A stretch of DNA of 54,600 bases from Candidatus Bathyarchaeum sp. (GCA_026014565.1 JAOZIB010000015.1:1-54600), one strand, 5' to 3'; counted from the first letter of the stretch, positions 25,179 through 34,592 are shown. The notes: generated from the sequence alone by a model not told the origin. Numbers and translations are program-made.

Positions 25179-25772
25179 TTAATCGTTAACTGACCTCATT
25201 TTTTGTAAGGTAGAAAACCAATCTTGGTTTTTGTTTCCTCGACTGACTCTGCTAAAGTCAATAAAAGAATAAACAGTCTGGACAGAATTTCCGTCCCGAT
25301 AATCTATTCGTAGCGGTGCTTCGTTGACAGAGCCGCTTCGGCTTTCTCTGCGCTTGTATGTATCGTCAAAGCCCAAGCAAAGGTCGGTGATGTTTTGGAA
25401 CGGAATGGAAACAATATTTACTTCACCAGTTTTTGCATTTTTGCCATGAAAAACTATGGCATCATCAAACAGGTGCATTTCTCCTTTGTATCGGTGAATA
25501 GGCAACATGAAACTAGTGTAAGCCGCAAACCAATCCGTAAAATCCTTGTGTCCAATTTCTTCTTTGAAAATCCAAAGGCTCTGAATCCCTTTACTTTGAA
25601 CGGGACCAATGAGTTCTAGTCCTGCTCGGAAGTGCTTAACTGCATCACGGATAACATCTGCGGAGTTGACGTATTCTCCGTCTTCCACTAGTTTGTTAAT
25701 AAAGTAATAGTCCCGTTTTGGCAATCGCAGAGTAACGCGCCAGTCTTCCTTAGGGTTTTCATCTTTTTCCAT
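25179..25772 (-). CDS. Ribbon-helix-helix protein with PH/GRAM-like C-terminal domain
   Basis: The N-terminal ~55 residues match a CopG-like ribbon-helix-helix (WRVTLRLPKRDYYFINKLVEDGEY, then NSADVIRDAVKHF). The rest is a beta-rich domain (GEMHLFDDAIVFHGKN) resembling PH/GRAM-like lipid-binding folds. The start is the ATG at 25772 after GGTG. It lies directly upstream of the ABC exporter genes in the same direction and may regulate them, perhaps in response to membrane lipids; this is inference. Confidence 0.6.
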   Translation of the reverse strand: MEKDENPKEDWRVTLRLPKRDYYFINKLVEDGEYVNSADVIRDAVKHFRAGLELIGPVQSKGIQSLWIFKEEIGHKDFTDWFAAYTSFMLPIHRYKGEMHLFDDAIVFHGKNAKTGEVNIVSIPFQNITDLCLGFDDTYKRRESRSGSVNEAPLRIDYRDGNSVQTVYSFIDFSRVSRGNKNQDWFSTLQKMRSVND

Positions 25773-25891
25773 TGAAAGCACCACATATTGCTCAGTTTAA
25801 GCGAGAAATAAGCATTCTCTGTCATCCAGAGATGCCAGCAGATGACAACAAGTGTTTTTTGTATGTTAATAACAAAACATAGAAGTTGTGG

Positions 25892-25990
25892 CGGGCCCGA
25901 GGGGAATTGAACCCCTGACCTACGGATTAAGAGTTTCGGCTTAGTCCCAAAGGACCAGTCCGCCGCTCTGCCTTGCTGAGCTACGGGCCC
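25892..25990 (-). tRNA. tRNA-Lys (CUU) with a 25-base intron in the anticodon loop
   Basis: Folding the minus strand gives acceptor GGGCCCG/CGGGCCC, D-arm GCTC/GAGC, anticodon stem GCGGA/TCCGT and T-arm AGGGG/CCCCT with TTCAATT. The discriminator is G and CCA is not encoded. The anticodon loop is 32 bases; removing 25932-25956 (or a register one or two bases away, since CT repeats at both ends) leaves CTCTTAA with anticodon CTT. The intron is at a non-canonical position, before base 34 rather than 37/38. Within it GGTCC can pair with GGACT. Acceptor and discriminator agree with archaeal lysine tRNA. Confidence 0.93.
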
Positions 25991-26076
25991 ACAAACTTAT
26001 ACTCTCACTACAAGGAAACAGGTACCCATATATTTTTTGTTCTTAAAGAACGTAAAGGAAACAGAGGAAAAATACA

Positions 26077-26880
26077 ATGAAGGAACTTGTGTTTGTCGGA
26101 TTAGGACTTTACGACGAAAAAGACATCTCATTACGAGGACTGAAAGAACTTAAAGAGGCCGACACAGTTTTTGCTGAAACATACACTAGTTTGATGCCTG
26201 GACTGTCAATTAAGAAACTTGAAGAAATGATTGGAAAACAAATCGTTATTGTTCCACGAAGAGTCTTGGAAGAAGAAGACGGCGAACAAATTTTTGAAGC
26301 CACAAAAAAAGGCAAAGCAGCGATTATTGTTCAAGGAGACCCCATGATTGCAACCACCCATGTGGATTTGCTGATAACTGCAAAAAAGCTTGGAATAAAA
26401 ACCACTGTAGTACATAACGCATCTGCTGTTTCTGCAGTTAGAGGATTGTCAGGATTACAAAATTACAAGTTTGGAAAATCAGTTACAATACCCTTCCCTG
26501 ACCGAGGAATTGCACCCGAGACACCCTATAACGTTATTCAGGAAAACAAGAAAATGGGGCTGCACACCATGTGTTATTTGGACATAAAAGCGACAGAACA
26601 AAGATACTTGACAGTGAATGATGCTTTAAAGTCCCTTTTGGAGTTGGAGAAACAAAAAAAGGAGCAAGTTGTTACGCCAAAAACTTTAGTTGTGGGCATT
26701 GCACGTGCGGGTTCGCCTGAACCTACTATGAACGCAGGTTTTATTGAAGAAGTTGTGGAATTTGATTTCGGGGCGCCTCCTCATACGTTGATTTTTCCAG
26801 GGAAGCTTCATTTTATGGAGGCAGAAGCCCTTGTGGAGTTGGGGGATGCTCCTAAACAGGTTTTGGAGGTGGCTCAATGA
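26077..26880 (+). CDS. dphB: Diphthine synthase
   Basis: Methylates the modified histidine of elongation factor 2 in diphthamide biosynthesis. A 267-residue SAM-dependent enzyme of the tetrapyrrole-methylase fold: ELVFVGLGLYDEKDISLRGL at the start, VQGDPMIATTH, HNASAVSAV and the PFPDRGIAPETPY segment are diagnostic. GAGG precedes the ATG by nine bases, and a TATA-like CATATATTT lies at about 26029. Its TGA overlaps the DUF357 ATG, so dphB, DUF357 and ribL form one coupled unit. Confidence 0.96.
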   Translation: MKELVFVGLGLYDEKDISLRGLKELKEADTVFAETYTSLMPGLSIKKLEEMIGKQIVIVPRRVLEEEDGEQIFEATKKGKAAIIVQGDPMIATTHVDLLITAKKLGIKTTVVHNASAVSAVRGLSGLQNYKFGKSVTIPFPDRGIAPETPYNVIQENKKMGLHTMCYLDIKATEQRYLTVNDALKSLLELEKQKKEQVVTPKTLVVGIARAGSPEPTMNAGFIEEVVEFDFGAPPHTLIFPGKLHFMEAEALVELGDAPKQVLEVAQ

Positions 26881-27134
26881 AAATTGATGATTTGATTACA
26901 AAGTATATTCGGGGCGCGGACCGCGTTATCCAAGAGATTAAAGAAATTCCAGATGAGGTGAACCTTAACAGCAAAGAGGCAAAAACAGTGTTTGATTGGG
27001 CGAAACGTTATTTGTCAGACGCTAAATACTACCAAGAGCAAGGCAAACTGGAAACCAGTCTTACTTCCGTTGCTTACTGTGAGGGGCTGTTGGATGCCTT
27101 GCGGTTGTTAGGAGCTGTCGAGTTCAAATGGTAA
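26877..27134 (+). CDS. DUF357 family protein
   Basis: An 85-residue helical protein with RYLSDAKYYQEQGKLETSLTSVAYCEGLLDALRLLG, the signature of archaeal DUF357, a small helical bundle of unknown function. It overlaps dphB by four bases and ribL by seven. In many archaea it sits in this same neighbourhood. Confidence 0.88.
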   Translation: MKIDDLITKYIRGADRVIQEIKEIPDEVNLNSKEAKTVFDWAKRYLSDAKYYQEQGKLETSLTSVAYCEGLLDALRLLGAVEFKW

Positions 27135-27583
27135 CCAAAACAAAAAAAACTGTTCTAGCATCCGGAACCTTTGATTTATTGCACTTAGGTCATGTGCGGT
27201 TCTTAGAAGAGGCAAAAAAAGCGGGTGGCAAAAACGCGAAACTAGTTGTTGTAGTTGCCAGGGACAGCACCGTTGAAGCCCAAAAAGGGAAAATCCCCGT
27301 AATGCCGGCAGACCAACGCCGTGCTCTTGTTGAGTCCCTCAAAGTAGTGGATGAAGCAATACTAGGTCAAGAAGGGGTTAGCATCGAAAAAACAATCGAA
27401 CGAATCAGACCCGACATAATCGCTGTTGGTCACGACCAATACGGCACAGAAAAACAAGTTTTGAAAGCCATAAATGAAAAAGGCCTCAAAATTCAAGTTG
27501 CCAAGATTGGAAAATTCGGTAAGCAGGAACTGGACAGTTCTTCAAAGATTGTAAGAAAAATCATTGAATCAGTAAAAAAGTAA
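27128..27583 (+). CDS. ribL: Archaeal FAD synthetase (RibL)
   Basis: A 151-residue nucleotidyltransferase that joins FMN and CTP/ATP to make FAD. It has the catalytic GTFDLLHLGH (HxGH) near the start and the IPVMPADQRRALVESLK, DEAILG and SSSKIVRKI segments of the family. It overlaps DUF357 and ends five bases before the convergent riboflavin kinase. The alternative in this fold, glycerol-3-phosphate cytidylyltransferase, is less likely given the ribK neighbour. Confidence 0.9.
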   Translation: MVTKTKKTVLASGTFDLLHLGHVRFLEEAKKAGGKNAKLVVVVARDSTVEAQKGKIPVMPADQRRALVESLKVVDEAILGQEGVSIEKTIERIRPDIIAVGHDQYGTEKQVLKAINEKGLKIQVAKIGKFGKQELDSSSKIVRKIIESVKK

Positions 27584-27587
27584 CCCG

Positions 27588-28289
27588 TTACGGATTGATT
27601 AAAATCTCAATTTTTACTTTGTTCCCGTCTTTGAGGTCCAGCTGGCGCCTCAAACAGGTGGGGGCAACAATTTCTAAAACAGAAGCCCCATAATGGCTTC
27701 TCATGGCGTAAATTACTGCCCCTTTGACTTTGTTGTTAATTATTGCCGGATAACATTTTACTGGACCAAATGTTCGGGACTCGGTTTTGAAGCCTTCTAG
27801 TTCGATGGCAGGATAGGCTTCCAGCTCGGACAAGGCTTTGAGGTCGTAATCTGTTGTTATTTTCACGTTAAGGGTTCCTGGATAGGGATCAAACCCAAGC
27901 TTTTCCACGAACTGGTTACGGTAACCATCCTTAGTCACATAATATGCACCCTCACCAAGTCCACTGAACAAAACGCCCTCCATAGTTATTGATGGAGGGT
28001 ATTCAGATTCGAAAATTAGGCGCAGTTCAGAATACAGTTTTTTTAGTTCTGTGATTCCTTGGGGAGTAAGCTTAGTTAAACAACCATCCACTGTTACGGT
28101 TCTTGTTATCCATCCCATTTTTTCCAAGTTAATAAGATGCCTCGAAGCCGTCTGCTGGGAAGCTCCAATTTTTTCTGCAAGATATTCTGTGGAAACCTTA
28201 ACTGTTCTGCTGGATGCCCCTAAATCTGCTAGTTTGTACAAGGTAAAAAAAAATTTCCAAGAACTCAAGTCCAGTTTTAGGTGGTCCAT
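27588..28289 (-). CDS. ribK: CTP-dependent riboflavin kinase with N-terminal HTH
   Basis: A 233-residue archaeal-type RibK. Residues ~20-90 form a winged helix (YLAEKIGASQQTASRHLINLEKMGWI). The C-terminal ~130 residues are the kinase: GLGEGAYYVTKDGY, FGPVKCYPA and the C-terminal RRQLDLKDGNKVKIEI. It makes FMN from riboflavin and CTP and may also repress its own or ribL expression. It is tail to tail with ribL, so FMN and FAD formation sit together. Confidence 0.93.
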   Translation of the reverse strand: MDHLKLDLSSWKFFFTLYKLADLGASSRTVKVSTEYLAEKIGASQQTASRHLINLEKMGWITRTVTVDGCLTKLTPQGITELKKLYSELRLIFESEYPPSITMEGVLFSGLGEGAYYVTKDGYRNQFVEKLGFDPYPGTLNVKITTDYDLKALSELEAYPAIELEGFKTESRTFGPVKCYPAIINNKVKGAVIYAMRSHYGASVLEIVAPTCLRRQLDLKDGNKVKIEILINP

Positions 28290-28344
28290 ATTAGTTTCTC
28301 CTACGTCAAAAAGAGTGATTACTCATTAATAAGTAGCCTGAATT

Positions 28345-29253
28345 CTAAGAACATTCAGAGGCCTGAATCATTGTTTCCACTTCTTTTACTGCCTTGATGG
28401 CGACTTCAAGCATTTTGTCGTCAGGCTGACTGGTAGTAAAGCGTTGAAGAAGTAAACCCGGAGCCACTATGGCTTTAACGATTGCAGAGTCTTTGAATTT
28501 GTCGCTGATTCTCAATACTTCGTAGGATACGGAGCTGATAACGGGAACAAGAAGAACTCTAAGAGAAAGGCGTGTTAGATAATCTGGGCTTGAAACTAAG
28601 GAGAAGAACAAAATGCTGATTACTGTAACGATAAGAAGAAACGAAGTTCCGCATCTTGAATGAAAACGGGAATAATTTCGGACGTTTTCAACATTCATTT
28701 CTACTCCTGCTTCGTAAGCATTGATTGCAGTGTGTTCTGCTCCGTGGTACTGCAGTATTCGTTTGAAGTCTTTTATCTGAGAAACAAAAAACAAATACCC
28801 CAACAAGAAACTAAGGCGCACTATTCCTTCGGCCAGACTGAAAACGAACCCGCTTCCAAGACCCAATAACGAAGTCAAGAAAAATGGCGTAACACTAAAC
28901 AATAAAACTGACAAGCAAAGGGCTACAATGACAATTACTGCGATTTCTTTAGTGCTTAGGTTGACTTCTTCTTCCTCGTCGCCAAAGGCAGCGTTGGCGG
29001 AAAAGTAGATTCCTTTGATTCCGGTATACATGGTTTCAATTAGAGCTACTACTCCTCGTATGAAAGGAAGCTTCAAAAAACTGTATTTTTGAGTAACCGA
29101 GCTAAGTTTTTGCTTTTGGGTTATGATTTCGTCATTGGGTTGCCGCACACATATGACTACGTTGTTTTTGGAGCGCATCATAATGCCTTCCATTACGGCT
29201 TGTCCACCAAAAGCGAGGGACGGTTCTTTGTTGTTTTTGTCGGTTGAGCTCAT
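28345..29253 (-). CDS. DUF1385 (YqhQ-like) membrane protein
   Basis: A 302-residue membrane protein starting with FGGQAVMEGIMMRS, which with RGVVALIETM and the YHGAEHTAINAYE motif is diagnostic of DUF1385. About five membrane segments. The family's role is not established. The HGAEH motif suggests a metal- or cofactor-binding site in the membrane. The TATA-like GCATATAAG lies about 30 bases upstream. Confidence 0.9.
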   Translation of the reverse strand: MSSTDKNNKEPSLAFGGQAVMEGIMMRSKNNVVICVRQPNDEIITQKQKLSSVTQKYSFLKLPFIRGVVALIETMYTGIKGIYFSANAAFGDEEEEVNLSTKEIAVIVIVALCLSVLLFSVTPFFLTSLLGLGSGFVFSLAEGIVRLSFLLGYLFFVSQIKDFKRILQYHGAEHTAINAYEAGVEMNVENVRNYSRFHSRCGTSFLLIVTVISILFFSLVSSPDYLTRLSLRVLLVPVISSVSYEVLRISDKFKDSAIVKAIVAPGLLLQRFTTSQPDDKMLEVAIKAVKEVETMIQASECS

Positions 29254-29275
29254 AACAGAAGGGAATTTGATTGGT

Positions 29276-29320
29276 TCTTATATGCTTTTGTGAAAGATGT
29301 TTGAATAAATAAGCTTTTTA
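29276..29320. promoter_or_regulatory. Divergent promoters for DUF1385 and DUF2153 genes
   Basis: CTTATATGC (29276-29284) reads as a TATA box on the minus strand about 25-30 bases from the DUF1385 start. AATAAATAAGC (29305-29314) could serve the plus-strand gene at 29356. Shared control of the pair is likely. Confidence 0.4.
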
Positions 29321-29355
29321 TGCCTTGAATCGGTAGCTAACGTGTGGTGTAACGC

Positions 29356-29706
29356 ATGGAGGGCAGGTGGGTTAACGATTGTCAGCGGATCTTGAAAGAA
29401 ATTAAAGATTCTGCCAAGGCAGATGGACAGGACCGTCTGGATATGGTTCGAACAATCAGGTTCACGATTCTTGCGTTGCAGCGAAGTGTAACCGGATGGA
29501 TGCAATGGGCAGACAATCCCGACATTATGGCACAGTTTTCACTTGATGAACTCAAAGAAATCAACCAAAACCTCGCCAACCTAGTTTGTGACTTTGTGGA
29601 CTACGACGCAAAAATCACCGGCAGCCAAGAAAAGAAAATCGAAAAAAAGATACGAAAAGACACCATCAAAAAGCCACAAAGAAAAGACATGTTCTACGTC
29701 AAATAG
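29356..29706 (+). CDS. DUF2153 family protein
   Basis: A 116-residue protein with MVRTIRFTILALQRSVTGWMQWADNPDIM, the core of archaeal DUF2153. The N-terminus EGRWVNDCQRILKEI fits family starts, supporting ATG 29356. Helical and soluble; function unknown. It overlaps the stop of the convergent propeller gene by eight bases. Confidence 0.8.
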   Translation: MEGRWVNDCQRILKEIKDSAKADGQDRLDMVRTIRFTILALQRSVTGWMQWADNPDIMAQFSLDELKEINQNLANLVCDFVDYDAKITGSQEKKIEKKIRKDTIKKPQRKDMFYVK

Positions 29707-31942
29707 AACCAATATTTTGTTGATTTTTTGTTCTATAATATTTAGCGATTACTAGGATAATCGCTGCTACCAAAAAAACTACGCTAGTTTCAAAATATGG
29801 AAATTCAAAGGTAGTTTGTGGAATTTCAACTGGAGAACCTTCACCTACTGCGTATACGATATGGTCGTAGGAACCAAAAAAGACAACGCCATTGGTTACT
29901 GCAGGGGAAGAAACTATTTTTTCTAAAGTTTGGTATTTCCAGACCAATTCACCCGTGTGAGAATTCAAGGCGTAAAGGCTACGGTCGTGGGAACCCACAA
30001 AAACTGTGCCATCAGCTACGGCAGGAGATGAAACTACATCACCCCCAGTTTGGTAACTCCAAACTAAGTCACCTGTTTGAGCAAATATTGCGTAGATTTT
30101 ATCGTCGTTTGAGCCCACATAAACAATATCGTCGGTAACTGCAGGAGATGACCCCACCGGACCCCCCGTAACATAGGTCCAAACGATATCACCCGAATAC
30201 GCATCAAGGGCATAAACTGTGCCATCGTACGAACCTACGTAAACGATGCCATCAGAAACTGTAGGTGAAGAAATTACAAAATCGTCAGTAGTGAACTGCC
30301 AACCAACATTGCCGTTTGAAGCGTTTAGACAGTAAATTTTGTGGTCGTTAGAGCCCACATAAACTAATCCGTCTGCTACTGCTGTTGAGGACATGTGAAT
30401 GAAGTTGCCTGTGGTAAAATTCCAGATGTGTTCCCCTGTTTGGGCGTTTAAAGCATATACTTTGTAATCTTCTGAGGCTATATACACCACTCCGTCAACA
30501 ACAACAGGAGAAGAAACCACTGCAAACCCAGTTGTGAAGTTCCAAATTTTTTCACCATTAATGGCATCCAAGGCGTAAACGTTGTAGTCATACGAACCAA
30601 CATAAACCACGCCATCAACTACAGCGGGACCAGACAGCATAATCATGTCATTGGTTTGGTAGTTCCAGATTTCTTCACTGGAAAATTCGTCAAAAGGAAC
30701 GGCCCCAATTTCTGCACTCAAACAATAAACCCTGCCCGTGTAAGAACCAACATATACCCTTTCATCAACAACCGAAGGGGAAGAATCCACAATACCCCCC
30801 GTTACATACTGCCAAACTAACACTCCAGAATTGGCATCCAAAGCATACAATCGTCCATCCCAACCCCCAACATAAACTAGTCCACCAGAAACTGCAGGCA
30901 TAGAAATCACTTTTTCTGCAGTTTTGTAACTCCAAACATAATCTCCTGTGATAGAATCCAAAGCATAAACGTTGTAATCGTCGGAACCAACATAGAGCAA
31001 ACCATCAACCACCGCTGGAGAAGACCCCACAGGACCGTCAGTTTGATAGCTCCAAAGCATTTCCCCACTCGAACATTCAAGAGAGTAAACATTTCCGTCA
31101 GTTGAACCTACAAAAACGGCTCCATCAATGGCTACAGGTCCAGAAAAAATTGCTCCTCCAGTGGTGTAGTTCCATAACAGGGTGCCGGTTAAGGCATCCA
31201 AAGCGTATAGGTTTTTGTCGTCTGAGCCAACATAAACCACGTTGTCTGCGACTGTTGGGGTAGAAACAACAAAATCCGCTGTTGTGAAACTCCATATGTG
31301 TTCTCCAGTGGTGGCGTTTAAAGCGTAAACTTTGTTGTCCAAAGAGCCCACATACACCATGCCCGAAGAAACAACTGGAGAAGATAACATGATAATACTG
31401 CCTGTTGTGTAACGCCACACGAGCTCGCCATTGGAAGCGTTCAAAGCATAAACGTTGGCGTCTTCTGAAGCCACGTAAACCAAACCCTCAAAGTAAGCAA
31501 TTGCGGAGTCAACAAAATATCCTGTTTTGTAGCTCCAAACACAAGTGCCATCAGAAACGTTCAAAGCATAAACAAAAAAGTCTTCAGACCCAACAAAAAC
31601 TAGCCCCTGGGCAACAGCAACAGGAGATAAAACATTACCTCCAGTAGTAAAATACCAAAGTCGCTCTCCAGTCAAAGCATCCAAAGCGTAAACGTTGTCG
31701 TCTAAGGAGCCAAAATAAACCACGTCTTCAGAAACAACTGGAGAATCCACAGGCCCCCCAGTGTTAAACTTCCATAAAGTCTGATTTGTTCTTGGAGCGG
31801 TTGAAACGGATTCACCCGTATGGGCAGGGTTTTGGTGAAACATAGGCCAATCACCCGTTTGCGTAGATTCAGAAAAGGCAACTTGAAGGCTTGAAACTGT
31901 CAAAATCACAAATATAATAAGAAATACGCCTTTTTTGTTCAT
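29699..31942 (-). CDS. Secreted PQQ-type beta-propeller repeat protein with C-terminal anchor
   Basis: A 747-residue surface protein. Residues 1-25 are a signal peptide. About sixteen repeats of ~40 residues follow, each with VYALDA-x-TG-E/D, W-x-Y-x-TGG, SSPAV and VYVGS-x-D, the WD/PQQ-propeller pattern of BamB and pyrroloquinoline enzymes. With more than the usual eight blades it may form two stacked propellers. The last ~30 residues are a membrane helix with a basic end. No PQQ or metal ligands stand out, so it is more likely a structural or binding propeller than an enzyme. Confidence 0.88.
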   Translation of the reverse strand: MNKKGVFLIIFVILTVSSLQVAFSESTQTGDWPMFHQNPAHTGESVSTAPRTNQTLWKFNTGGPVDSPVVSEDVVYFGSLDDNVYALDALTGERLWYFTTGGNVLSPVAVAQGLVFVGSEDFFVYALNVSDGTCVWSYKTGYFVDSAIAYFEGLVYVASEDANVYALNASNGELVWRYTTGSIIMLSSPVVSSGMVYVGSLDNKVYALNATTGEHIWSFTTADFVVSTPTVADNVVYVGSDDKNLYALDALTGTLLWNYTTGGAIFSGPVAIDGAVFVGSTDGNVYSLECSSGEMLWSYQTDGPVGSSPAVVDGLLYVGSDDYNVYALDSITGDYVWSYKTAEKVISMPAVSGGLVYVGGWDGRLYALDANSGVLVWQYVTGGIVDSSPSVVDERVYVGSYTGRVYCLSAEIGAVPFDEFSSEEIWNYQTNDMIMLSGPAVVDGVVYVGSYDYNVYALDAINGEKIWNFTTGFAVVSSPVVVDGVVYIASEDYKVYALNAQTGEHIWNFTTGNFIHMSSTAVADGLVYVGSNDHKIYCLNASNGNVGWQFTTDDFVISSPTVSDGIVYVGSYDGTVYALDAYSGDIVWTYVTGGPVGSSPAVTDDIVYVGSNDDKIYAIFAQTGDLVWSYQTGGDVVSSPAVADGTVFVGSHDRSLYALNSHTGELVWKYQTLEKIVSSPAVTNGVVFFGSYDHIVYAVGEGSPVEIPQTTFEFPYFETSVVFLVAAIILVIAKYYRTKNQQNIGSI

Positions 31943-32105
31943 TACGGGTTACCCCCTCAAGTTGAAGTTTTAATTTGTAACCAAAATTTTTGGGAACTAA
32001 ACAGGCAACTACCTGCCTTTAGTTAACTAAAAGTTTAGTAAACAAATAAAAAGTTACTCAATCTTGGGTGTACCCAAAACAAACAAAAAAGAAGGGAAAA
32101 GGAAG

Positions 32106-33212
32106 CTACTGGTAGCTTCGGATTTTTTTGGCGATTTCGTCGCCGACTTCGCTGGTTTTGGCTTTGCCGCCAAGGTCGTAGGTGAGGATTTTTGCTTCTG
32201 TGATTACTTCGTCGACTGCTTTGTCAATCAGGTCTGCAGCTTGTTTGGCTTTGGGGTCGTTGTGTTGTTGGGCAAGCCAGTCAAGCATCATTTTTGCGGA
32301 TAGAATTGTTGCCATTGGGTTTGCGACGTTTTTGCCGTAATATTTTGGTGCGCTTCCATGGATGGGTCGGAACATTCCATATCGGTCGCCGACTTCGGCG
32401 CTTGGGGCGATTCCTAGTCCGCCTTGGAAGGTTGAGGTCAAATCTGAAATTACATCGCCAAACATGTTTGTTGTAACAATTACGTCGTAATATTCGGGGC
32501 GTCGGATGATCCACTGAGCCCACGCGTCGATTAGAGCAGGGTCTTTTTCGATGTCGGGGTATTCTTTGCCGATTTCATCAAATACTTCACGGAATAATGC
32601 ACAGCTTTTCAGAACGGTGCTTTTGTCGACACAGGTTACGCGTTTCTTTCCGTCAAGGGGTGCGCCTTTGGTTTTGGCTTTGCACATTTCAAAGGCGTAT
32701 CGGATTATGCGTTCTGCGCCTTTGCGTGTGACTATTTTGACGTCGATTCCTACTTCGGTTTGTTCGGAGCGTTCAAGCGTACCTCGAATCGGAGAGTAAA
32801 GGTCTTCGGTGCCTTCTCGTACGATTACTAGGTCGATGTCTCCGGCTTTTTTGCCGCTTAAGGGGCAGGGGATATTGGGTCTTACTTTGCTTGGTCTCAC
32901 GTTTGCGTATAGGTCTAGTTTTTGGCGTAAAATTCTGTGAACATAAACTATGTGTTCAAATCCTGCGACTCCAGGCATTCCTACTGCGCCGAAAAGGATG
33001 GCGTCGGATTCTTTACAAGCAGGGTATGCAGTGTCGGGCCAGGCTTTGCCTGTTTGTTGAAAATATTCAAATCCACATTCGTATTCGCTAAAATCAAAAT
33101 CTAGGTCTTTGACTACGTCTTTTGTAGCTTCAAGGGCTTTGACGGCTTCGGGAATTACTTCTTTGCTGATACCGTCGCCAAGTAAAACAACAATGTTATA
33201 TTTTTTGGACAT
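32106..33212 (-). CDS. Isocitrate/isopropylmalate/tartrate-type dehydrogenase
   Basis: A 368-residue NAD(P)-dependent beta-decarboxylating dehydrogenase. [12 protein letters not shown] opens the cofactor site; [24 protein letters not shown] and [16 protein letters not shown] form the substrate and metal site. The family includes 3-isopropylmalate, homoisocitrate, isocitrate and tartrate dehydrogenases, and the specificity cannot be set by eye. No leucine-pathway genes are beside it. A minus-strand TATA box (CTTATATAG, 33252-33260) lies about 40 bases upstream of the ATG. Confidence 0.85.
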   Translation of the reverse strand: MSKKYNIVVLLGDGISKEVIPEAVKALEATKDVVKDLDFDFSEYECGFEYFQQTGKAWPDTAYPACKESDAILFGAVGMPGVAGFEHIVYVHRILRQKLDLYANVRPSKVRPNIPCPLSGKKAGDIDLVIVREGTEDLYSPIRGTLERSEQTEVGIDVKIVTRKGAERIIRYAFEMCKAKTKGAPLDGKKRVTCVDKSTVLKSCALFREVFDEIGKEYPDIEKDPALIDAWAQWIIRRPEYYDVIVTTNMFGDVISDLTSTFQGGLGIAPSAEVGDRYGMFRPIHGSAPKYYGKNVANPMATILSAKMMLDWLAQQHNDPKAKQAADLIDKAVDEVITEAKILTYDLGGKAKTSEVGDEIAKKIRSYQ

Positions 33213-33722
33213 GAAACTTCATCTCTTTGTATTTCGAACAGTAACGGCTCTATATAAGCTAAAGCACTATTTCAAAAATTTGACAACCAAGATTAAAGTT
33301 TAACGTTTTATGGTATTCCCTGTGCTCTTTGGATTTTAGCCATGTAATTCTAGTCTACAACAACCAGAAAAGACAAGAGGATAGAAGTTGTTGTTTTTTG
33401 CTACAGGAAATTAACAACAACTACTAGTAGTTCAAAATGGCGTAAAAAATGCTAGGTTTGGCGTCAGAGACACAAAGGGGCAATAACAACAATTGTCTTA
33501 AAGGAAAGATTCGCAGAGTGAAAACACAATTATTGATGATTTATTGCTAGTTTTTAATTGAAGTTCGCAAAGGTTGTCAGTTGGGTTTGAGGTAAAAATT
33601 TAATCTTGTTCTCAAGTAAAAACCACCACAGAATGGACGTGGGGGATGTCTTATCTGTTGCATTATAACAATTCTCGTGAAAAATAATCCTCAAGTATTT
33701 TACTGCAGACAGGCAATTCTGC
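33213..33722. other. Long intergenic gap with promoter and an inverted repeat
   Basis: This 510-base gap holds the dehydrogenase promoter at its left edge and the inverted repeat at 33386-33422. The remainder is AT-rich with short stop-filled frames; no gene is seen. A small hairpin AGGCA-ATTC-TGCCT at 33711-33724 overlaps the stop of the methyltransferase gene. Confidence 0.4.
33386..33422. repeat. Perfect inverted repeat with 10-bp arms
   Basis: AGTTGTTGTT (33386-33395) and AACAACAACT (33413-33422) are perfect complements separated by 17 bases. In RNA this would form a hairpin in the middle of a gene-free stretch; it could be part of a small RNA or a transcription end. It is not followed by a long T run. 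Confidence 0.4.
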
Positions 33723-34475
33723 CTATTGTAATGAATGAGATTTTATGGAAGTGAGGCAGTACATTGCCCATCCTATGTATTGGTGTTGGAACTGTAAATA
33801 ATCGTCTTGGGAAGCCCGAAAATGCTTGAATACTTGTTGGTGGTCTGAGTGGTGGGGGTTTTCTTTAAGCCAGCGTATTAGGGCATGCCAGCAATCTGAA
33901 TTGTACCTTTCCCAGTCGTCGGGGCTGGAGCGGATGATGTATTCAAGTTCAAAGCCTTCGTCCCGGGTAATTTGAGCCAGTTCCAGTTCTGTGTGGGTGC
34001 TTGTCTGTTTTTGGGCATATTCTGGATACACCTGATTAGTAAGCCAGTGGGTTTCACCGATACCAAGGCGTCCATTCTGATGAACAGCCCGCTTCATTGC
34101 CTGGATTGTCTGCTTATAGCCACCCCAAATAAACGTCGCCCCGATACATGTTGCAGCATCGAAGGCTCTTTCTTCAAATACGTAGTCAGCCCCCTTAGCA
34201 CAAACGATTTTGATTTTGTCCGATAACCCTCTCTCAGCCAGCTTTTTCTTAGCACGGTCACAAAAATCCTGGGATATATCAACGCCAACACCAGTAATCC
34301 CGAATTCTTCAGCCCAAAGGATAAGGGACGCAGCACAACCACAACCAAAGTCGATGACCCGGCTTCCTTGTTTCAATTTAAGTAGTTTGCCAAGTTTGAG
34401 GATTTTTTCAGATGTTGAAGGATTTAGTATCTCCATATAGCGATGTGAAATACCCATAAGGTCAAAGAAATCCAT
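33723..34475 (-). CDS. Class I SAM-dependent methyltransferase
   Basis: About 250 residues with SAM-binding motif VIDFGCGCAASL, GVGVDIS (motif II), and AATCIGATFIWGGY after the acidic loop. It resembles methyltransferases of small molecules or lipids with a C-terminal helical cap. The start is the ATG at 34475 (GTGAGG eight bases upstream); a TTG 18 bases further upstream is possible. The substrate is unknown and the flanking gaps give no help. Confidence 0.75.
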   Translation of the reverse strand: MDFFDLMGISHRYMEILNPSTSEKILKLGKLLKLKQGSRVIDFGCGCAASLILWAEEFGITGVGVDISQDFCDRAKKKLAERGLSDKIKIVCAKGADYVFEERAFDAATCIGATFIWGGYKQTIQAMKRAVHQNGRLGIGETHWLTNQVYPEYAQKQTSTHTELELAQITRDEGFELEYIIRSSPDDWERYNSDCWHALIRWLKENPHHSDHQQVFKHFRASQDDYLQFQHQYIGWAMYCLTSIKSHSLQ

Positions 34476-34592
34476 GACACAAGCCTCACGCAAAAAACTG
34501 TAACTTAATCAATAAAGATGTTACGGCTACTTTAGAAACCAATTTCGGACGCATTTTATCAGATTCATCTTATACACAACAGAACAAAAAAA

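Noticed and set aside
33711-33724. Hairpin AGGCA-ATTC-TGCCT as an intrinsic terminator
   Set aside because: There is no T run after it on either strand and it overlaps the stop codon.
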